DNA from: Candidatus Aminicenantota bacterium
Lineage (GTDB): Bacteria; Acidobacteriota; Aminicenantia; UBA2199
Reading direction: 5' to 3'
Length of the DNA stretch: 20,406 nucleotides
Assembly (NCBI GenBank): GCA_020355945.1
Contig: CP070627.1
Location: 7,936,660-7,957,065, forward strand
Part shown: positions 1 through 8,000 of the stretch, piece after piece
How the letters are laid out: every line of letters starts with the position of its first letter
Numbering within the stretch: the stretch's first letter is position 1
Notes under the pieces: model-generated
Told to the model about the DNA's origin: nothing
The model's database searches: none
What the model saw: only the letters and a program-made list of their open reading frames with translations
Program-made: the position numbers and the translations under genes

Positions 1-2037
1 TTCATAAAAAATAAAAAATTATACAAAACCGGGGATTTAGCCAGGTGGCTTTCGGATGGGAATATCGAATTTTTGGGCAGAATCGATCACCAGGTGAAAA
101 TAAGGGGATTCCGGGTTGAATTGGGTGAGATAGAGGCCCAATTGCTAAAGAAGAAAGAAATAAAAGAAGCTGTCGTATTGGCAAAACAAGATGAAAGCGG
201 GGATAAAAATTTATATGCCTATATCGTTCTTGAAAAAGAAATTGAGGTTTCTGAACTAAGAGAATATTTGTCAAACTATTTGCCGGATTATATGATTCCT
301 TCCTTTTTCATAAAAATAGAAAGTATCCCGTTGAATCCCAATGGTAAGGTGGACAGGAACGCATTGCCGGATACTGAAGTAACTGTTGATGGAGAGTATA
401 TTGCTCCACGAAATGAAGTTGAAGAAAAATTAGTGGAAATATGGTCGGAAGTTCTAAATATGAAAAAAGATATTATAAGTATAGACTCAAACTTTTTTGA
501 GTTGGGAGGGCACTCATTAAAGGCAACAACTTTGGCATCAATAATACATAAAGAATTTGATGTGAAGATCCCCCTGACAGAGGTATTTATTAATCCCACT
601 ATAAGAGAATTATCGCAAATAATAAATAGACTGATAAAAGACAAATTTGCATCAATAGAGCCGGTAGAAAAGAAGGAATACTACGAACTGTCTGCAGCCC
701 AGAACCGGTTATGGATATTAGACCAGATTGAAAAGGACTTGGTGGCTTATAACATGCCGGGAAGCTTTGAATTGGAAAAATTGAATCGAGAAGCCTTTGA
801 GAAAACTATCGAAACTCTTATAAAACGTCATGAAATCTTGCGCACCGGTTTTATTACCATAAAGGGTAAACCGAAACAAAGAATCCATGATTATGAACCC
901 CTGGATTTCAGCGTGGATTATATCGATTTAAGGAAAGAGAAAAACAAAGAAATCATCATTAAAAGATTAAAAGAAAAAGAAGCAAAAACCCCCTTTAACC
1001 TTGACAAAGGCCACTTATTGAGAACCAGGCTGCTCCATATTGAAGAAGACCGGTATCTATTTTTATTCACGATGCACCATATTATTTCGGACGGCTGGTC
1101 CATAGATATAGTGACAAAGGAGTTCACAGACATGTATGATTCATACGCCAACGGCCGGGCCAATCCCTTATCACCGCTGCCGATTCAATACAAAGATTAT
1201 ACCCAATGGCATAACCGGCAATTATCGGGAGAGAATTTAGAAAAGCATCGAAATTATTGGTTGAATCGATTGAGCGGCGAAATACCGGTCTTGCAGTTAC
1301 CCACCGATTATCCCCGGCCAAAGTTAAGATCCTTTGAAGGAGAATACATCTATTTTTCTTTAAGTAGAGAAACCACCGAACATTTGAGAAGGATCAGCAG
1401 AGAGTGTGGTAACACGTTATTTATCACATTCCTGGCAGTGGCAAATGTTTTTTTGTACAGGTATACCGGCCAAATGGATATCATTGTCGGGACCCCGGTT
1501 GCAGGACGAGACCATAAAGACCTGGAAAATCAAATCGGGTTTTATGTAAACATGTTGGCGCTAAGGAATAAATTAAACAGGGGCGAAACCTTCCGGGATG
1601 TATTGCAAGTGGTAAAGGCCAATACGCTGGGGGCGTTTGAAAACCAGGTATATCCTTTCGACCGGTTGGTTAAGGATTTGAATATCGTAAGGGATTTGAG
1701 CAGGAATCCCTTGTTCGATGTTGTGGTGACAGCCCAAACCGGCAATAATACATCCGGGGATAACGAAACCTATACCGATGAATTCCTCGAAATCGGTTTC
1801 GGCGCAAGCAAGCATGATTTAAGGTTCCGTTTAATCGAGACCGGCAGCCAGGCAAATATTCACATTCAATATAACCCGAAATTGTTTAGAAAAGAGAGAA
1901 TAATGCTTATGAAAGAACAACTCATTATTTTAATAACCGATATCACGTCAAATATCGATAAAGAGATAGACAACTATAATTTTTTAACGGAATTTGAACA
2001 GAAACAAACAACAGTAAAATTTCAAGGAGGGTTTTAG
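1..2037 (+). CDS. Nonribosomal peptide synthetase, C-terminal part ([A]-T-C), 5' end outside window
   Basis: The frame is open from base 1, so the gene starts upstream of the window. The visible part begins in the last third of an adenylation domain: A7 LYKTGD (codons from 19), A8 GRIDHQVKIRGFRVELGEIE (from 76) and A10 NGKVDR (340-357). A carrier (T) domain follows, with FFELGGHSL; its phosphopantetheine serine codon is 514-516. A full condensation domain then runs from about 679 to the end, with the C3 motif HHIISDGW at 1075-1098 and a C5-like VGTPVAGRDH near 1490. It looks like an ordinary LCL-type C domain with the second His and the Asp present. The protein stops right after this C domain, with no thioesterase. 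The next NRPS gene starts 4 bases later and its Shine-Dalgarno lies inside this gene's last codons, so the two are surely co-transcribed. This C domain probably joins the upstream chain to the amino acid loaded by A1 of the next protein. The substrate of its own A domain cannot be read because the pocket is outside the window. Confidence 0.95.
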   Translation, partial: FIKNKKLYKTGDLARWLSDGNIEFLGRIDHQVKIRGFRVELGEIEAQLLKKKEIKEAVVLAKQDESGDKNLYAYIVLEKEIEVSELREYLSNYLPDYMIPSFFIKIESIPLNPNGKVDRNALPDTEVTVDGEYIAPRNEVEEKLVEIWSEVLNMKKDIISIDSNFFELGGHSLKATTLASIIHKEFDVKIPLTEVFINPTIRELSQIINRLIKDKFASIEPVEKKEYYELSAAQNRLWILDQIEKDLVAYNMPGSFELEKLNREAFEKTIETLIKRHEILRTGFITIKGKPKQRIHDYEPLDFSVDYIDLRKEKNKEIIIKRLKEKEAKTPFNLDKGHLLRTRLLHIEEDRYLFLFTMHHIISDGWSIDIVTKEFTDMYDSYANGRANPLSPLPIQYKDYTQWHNRQLSGENLEKHRNYWLNRLSGEIPVLQLPTDYPRPKLRSFEGEYIYFSLSRETTEHLRRISRECGNTLFITFLAVANVFLYRYTGQMDIIVGTPVAGRDHKDLENQIGFYVNMLALRNKLNRGETFRDVLQVVKANTLGAFENQVYPFDRLVKDLNIVRDLSRNPLFDVVVTAQTGNNTSGDNETYTDEFLEIGFGASKHDLRFRLIETGSQANIHIQYNPKLFRKERIMLMKEQLIILITDITSNIDKEIDNYNFLTEFEQKQTTVKFQGGF

Positions 2038-2041
2038 TTCC

Positions 2042-5000
2042 ATGAAAAATGATATAGAATCAATGGTTCGCTCTTATATATCGGAAAATTCCTGGCTGCG
2101 GAAACTGGAAAACGTAACTTATAACCCGGTTTACGGGGACAAGAATAACCTCGAAGATTCCTCGATGAAAAACTTCGAAAGATCAAGCTTTTCTTTCCCG
2201 GGACCTTTGGCGGAAACCGTGAAAAAAATAACCGGCGGCTCGGATGCAAAGGCATTCCTTGTGTTTATTACCGCTTTAAATATCCTGGCATATAAATATA
2301 CCGGTATAAATGATATTTTGATCGCTGCACCAGGGTTCCGGGATGACGATGACGGTGAATATAAAGATTTATTGCTGTTTTTCAGGACTGAGGTAAATGA
2401 AGAAAGCATTCTTCGCGATTTATTAAACACTGCTTTCGGTGATTTAAATGCGGCTTATGAACACCGTCATTTCGATTATGAATTCTTTTTTGACCATTTT
2501 TGCTTGCAAAACCCGGGGGACAGGGAAGCATTGACCGCTTTGGGACTGGTTTATGATAGTTTTAATAGGGAAAGCCGGTTGGCCGATGGGATAGATCTCC
2601 TTTTTAGAATCGAGCAGCGCAGCGGGGAATTTGTCCTTATTATTAAGTATGATACACATGGGTACCGGCAGGAACAGGTAGACCAATTGGGGCGGCATTT
2701 TATAAATATTTTAACTTCGATGCTGGAAGACCTGGATAAAACCCCTCGACAAATCGATATACTATCCAGAGAAGATCTCCGGGAATTACTGGTGGATTTC
2801 AGCGGAGAAACAGTCGATTATAGGCTTGAAGAAAAAAACTTTATACCTTCCTTTGAAGCGCAATTTGAAAGGTCTCCCCTGTCCACCGCGGTAAAATGTG
2901 AAGATAAAACGTTGACTTACCGGCAATTGAATGAAATTTCCAACCGGCTGGCCGGCTTAATGCAAAAGGAGGGGGCGGTCCTTCGCGAAGATTTAGTGGC
3001 AATTTTGATGGAACGTTCTGAAAAGATGTTGGTCAGCATCATTGCCACCTGGAAATTTGGTGCTGCTTATGTGCCCATCGACCCTGACTATCCCGACGAC
3101 CGGGTTAAAACCATTATGGAAGATTCCAGGTCGAAACTCATTATTACAGAAAAGGGAATCCTTCACCCGGAATTGGAAAGCGCTCTGAAATCCATGGCAA
3201 GAATTGTTTACCTGGATGAGATGGAAAAAATCCTGGAGAACGAAAGCAACAAGAACCTTAATATCGATATACAACCTTGCGACTTGGCCTATATTATTTA
3301 CACGTCGGGTTCCACCGGGAAGCCCAAAGGCGTAATGGTCGAACACCGGGGGATGATGAACCATTTGTATGCCAAAATAGCGGACATTCAGATCGATTCG
3401 GAATGTGTTGTGGTTCAGAATGCGTCGCAGTGTTTCGATATTTCCATATGGCAATTTTTTGCCGCGTTGTTAGTGGGAGGGCGCACGGTTATTTATCCCA
3501 ACCGGTTGGTATTGAGTCCCGAGACTTTAATCAGGCGAGCCGGAACCGATAACGCCACAATATTAGAAGTCGTGCCCGCCTATTTGTCCATGATGTTGGA
3601 CACCATCGACAAACGAAAATTGCAGCATGTATTCCCGGTATTAAGATATTTGTTGGTTACCGGAGAGGCGGTGAGGCCCGGTTTGGTAAAACGTTGGTTT
3701 GAGAAATTTCCCGGAATTAAAATGGCGAATGCCTATGGGCCCACGGAAGCCTCCGACGATATCACCCATTTTATAATGGACCGGTTTCCGGGCGGGGACA
3801 GTATACCCATCGGAAGGACGCTTCGTAATTTCCGGATTTATATCCTGGACAGCCGGATGAACTTATGCCCCCTGGGGATTAAGGGAGAAATCTGCGTATC
3901 CGGGATCGGAGTCGGCAGAGGTTATTTGAACAACCCGGAATTAACAGAAGAAAAGTTTATAAACTCCCCACCCATAAAAAGTTTTTTGGGGTCCAGGGGC
4001 GATTTTCCAAAAAAGCACCTGGTGGGTGAAGGCACTCTTTATCGCACCGGGGATATCGGGCGCTATTTACCGGACGGAAATATCGAGTTCTTCGGGAGAA
4101 AGGATTACCAGGTAAAGATAAGGGGTTTTCGCATCGAACTGGAAGAGATAGAAAATAAACTTTCCACTATGGAGGGTATCGGCAGTGCTGTGGTCATAGA
4201 TAAGGAAGATAAAGCCGGTAATAAGTACCTGTGCGCCTATATCACATTATGCCAGGGTGCGGAAAAAAAGCAAGAAGAAATCAAGCGGGAGTTAAGAGAT
4301 GTATTGCCTGAGTACATGATCCCGGCGAATATTGTAATTATGGAATCCCTGCCATTGACGCCCAATGGAAAAGTGGATCGCAAAGCGCTTCCTGAACCGG
4401 GTGAAGCGGATATCAGCGGTATGGAATATGTGGCTCCCCGGAATGCAGTGGAGAAGAAATTGGCTGAAATCTGGCAGGAGGTATTGGGGATCGAGAAAAT
4501 CGGTATCCATGACAATTTTTTCAACCTGGGAGGGGATTCGTTTAAAGGCATTCATATTGTGAATAAAATCCAGGAATGGCTGCAAGAGGTGGTGCATGTG
4601 ACGGTGCTTTTTTTGGCACCCACCATCGCAGAGTTGGCTTTGAAATTGGAGAGTTACAAAAAAATGGATTTCGAAACCAGGGTGGATGCGGCTAAAATCG
4701 CTGAAATTCGTTCCCTTATCCAGCCATTGCCTCCGCTGCCTTCCCATTTAAAGTCATCTGCTAAAACACCCCCGGTCATGTTTATTTTATGCCCTTCCCG
4801 TTCCGGTTCTACCCTGTTAAGAGTTATTTTAGCCGGTCATCCCAAACTATTTGCCCCCCAGGAATTCGAGTTGCTTTCTTTCAATACATTGAAGGAGAGA
4901 AAAGAAGCTCTTTCAGGAACTTTCAGTCTTTATTTGGAGGGGGTTATACGAGCCATCATGGATATCAAGCAAATCGGTGCGAACGAGGCAAAAGCGATAA

Positions 5001-8000
5001 TGGAAGGGTTTGAAATGCAGGGAATGACAGTACAGGAGTTTTACGGGGTACTTCAGAGTTGGTTGGAAGGCAGAATGTTGGTGGAAAAAACTCCCCAGTA
5101 TACCTACGATATGGAAGTTCTTAAACGGGCCGAAGAGTATTTCGATTCTCCCCTGTATATCCATCTCATTCGGCATCCATATGCTGTTATTCATTCATAT
5201 GAAAATGCGCGGTTGGACCAATTATTTAAATATGAGCACCACTTTTCATCCCGCCAATTGGGTGAATTGTTGTGGTTAATCTGTCATCAAAATATCCTGG
5301 AGTTCCTTGAAAACATCCCGGAAAACCGGAAGTACCGGTTGAAATATGAAGACCTGGTCGGTTATCCTGAGTTTTTTGTGTCGCAGATGTGTAATCATTT
5401 CGGCCTAAAATTTTACCCGATAATGTTGAATATATATGGCGACGCCGATAAAAGGATGACCGACGGAATACACGCCGAATCGAAGATGTTGGGAGATGTA
5501 AAATTTTTTTCCCATAAGTCTATCGACACTCAATCCGTAGAAAAGTGGAAAGAAAAATACAAAACCGAATTTTTGGGAGATGCCGCGATTCATCTGGCTA
5601 AATCGTTTGGTTACCTGCAAAAAGGAATCGAATACTCTGGAATAGAGGTTGCTCCCAAAAAGGCCTACTATGAGTTATCGCATGCTCAAAAACGTTTGTG
5701 GATTTTGGACCAGTTAGCAGGAAGTCATACCGCCTATAACATACCCAACGTTTACCTGGTGGAAGGAGATTTAAACATCGACATTTTAAAGAAATCGTTT
5801 GAGACAGTGGTGAGGCGTCATGAAAGCTTGCGTACCACATTTATCAAAGTGGATGGAAATCCGATGCAAAAAATCCACGATTTTGAGTCGATAGGATTCA
5901 AATTGGAATACGTGGACCTCAGGAACCAGGAAAATCCTGGAAAACAGGCAGAATCCTTAGTAAATAATGAAGTTGCGATGGCCTTTGACCTGGGACAAGG
6001 TCCTTTACTCAAAAGCAAATTGCTCCAACTGGAAGAAAAAAAAAATGTGTTCTTATTCATCCTGCACCATATCATCTCTGATGGCTGGTCAATGCGTTTG
6101 TTGATAAATGACATCCTGGCATTATACGAGGCTTACAAGAGTGACAAACGGAATCCGTTACCACCGCTTCGGTTTCAGTACAAAGATTATTCAGTATGGC
6201 TGCATAAAAAAAAGATGCAGGGCGTATTGAAAAGGCAGGAAGAACACTGGTTAAAAGAGTTTGAAGGTGAAATCCCCATATTAAATATTCCGACTGATTA
6301 TGTGAGACCAATGATCCAGAGTTTCGAAGGAAGTTTCGCTGGGTTTGATTTAAGTGTTGAAGAAACAAAGGCGTTAAATAATATAGCCGGTTCGGAAGGG
6401 ACAAGTCTATTTATGATATTATTGGCTCTATTTAATATATTCTTATCCAAACTAAGCAGCCAGGAGGATATCGTGGTAGGAACACCCACGGCAGGTCGAA
6501 ATCATCCCGATTTAGAGAAGATAATCGGAATATTTGTCAATACGCTTGCCCTTCGTAATTACCCATTGGGAGAAAAGTCATTTACCGGGTTTCTCCGCCA
6601 GGTAAGAAAAAGAACATTAGACGCTTTTGAGAACCAGGATTACCAGTTTGAGGACCTTGTGGAAAAAATAACGGTGAAAAAGGATATGAGCCGTAATCCA
6701 GTGTTTGATGTAATGTTTATATTACAAAATATCCAGGAAGCATCGATCTTAGGTGACGAAATAACTGGAACAGAATCTGCCGGACTGGATATAAAACCCT
6801 TTGTACATGAAAGCCACACATCAAAGTTTGATTTATCCCTGTTTGCCAGGGAAGTGGGAGACAGGTTGTTTTTTACATTTCAATATTGCACAAAACTGTT
6901 TAAAGAAGAAACCATCCGGAGATTTATTGGTTATTTTAGAAAGATCACTGCGGTAGTACTTGATAACCTTGAAGTGAAAATATCGGGAATAGAGATAATA
7001 TCGAAGGAAGAGAAGTACCGGTTATTGTATGATCTTAACAATACCACCAGGGGGTACCCGGAAGATAAGACAATTCATCGATTATTTGAAGAACAGGTCG
7101 AAAAAACACCGGATAATGTTGCTCTCGTGTTACCCGGTCTGCAGTGCCCGGCCCCTTGTGCAAGGGGATACCATACTATCACTTATATAGAATTAAATGG
7201 ACGTGCCAGCCAGGTGGCACAACTGCTGAGAGCTAAAGGTGTTAAGCTTGAAAGTATCGTCGGCATAATGGTAAATCGTCCAATAAAAATGATTCCCGCG
7301 ATACTGGGCGTATTAAAAGCCGGGGGTGCTTATTTGCCTATAGATCCGCGGTATCCCGGCGATAGAATTAAATTTATGTTAAAAGACAGCGGTGTTCGAA
7401 CTCTTATAATCGATACACCTGGAGATGCTCCAACCGATAATTTGGTAAGTATTAACCAGGAGGCAATAGGGACAATAAATTCACCGGATACTTCAAATCC
7501 CCCTTGTGAAGTAAAATCCTGCAATATCGCATATGTAATTTACACATCCGGTACCACCGGCCGTCCCAAAGGAGTAGTAGTCGGGCATAGAGGCGTAGTA
7601 AATACCCTCTTATGCAGGAAAGAAGAATATGGAATAAATCCGGCAGTGACATCTTTACAGTTGTTTTCGTATTCTTTTGACGGTTTTGTAACCAGTTTTT
7701 TTTCCTCGGTAACGGCCGGGGCAAAAGTCATATTCCCCGATCAGGAGGAAATTAAAGATTTAGCAAAGATAAAAGAAGTAATCGTTAAAAATAAAGTGAC
7801 CCATTTTATATGTGTACCTCCATTGTATTGGACAATAATAGAAAGCTTATCCAGGGAAGAGACGTCCTCGCTTAAGGTAGTTACTCTTGCCGGAGATAGA
7901 ATTTTTGCAGATATATTAAAGGTAACCAGGCAAAAAAATGAGAACATGGAAATAGCCAATGAGTATGGAGTTACTGAAGGTTCGGTAATGTCAACCATAT

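Noticed and set aside
2042..2800. Treating the N-terminus of the large NRPS as a normal condensation or epimerisation domain
   Set aside because: It has only about 250 residues, no HHxxxDG, and matches only the second lobe, so it cannot be a complete domain of either kind.
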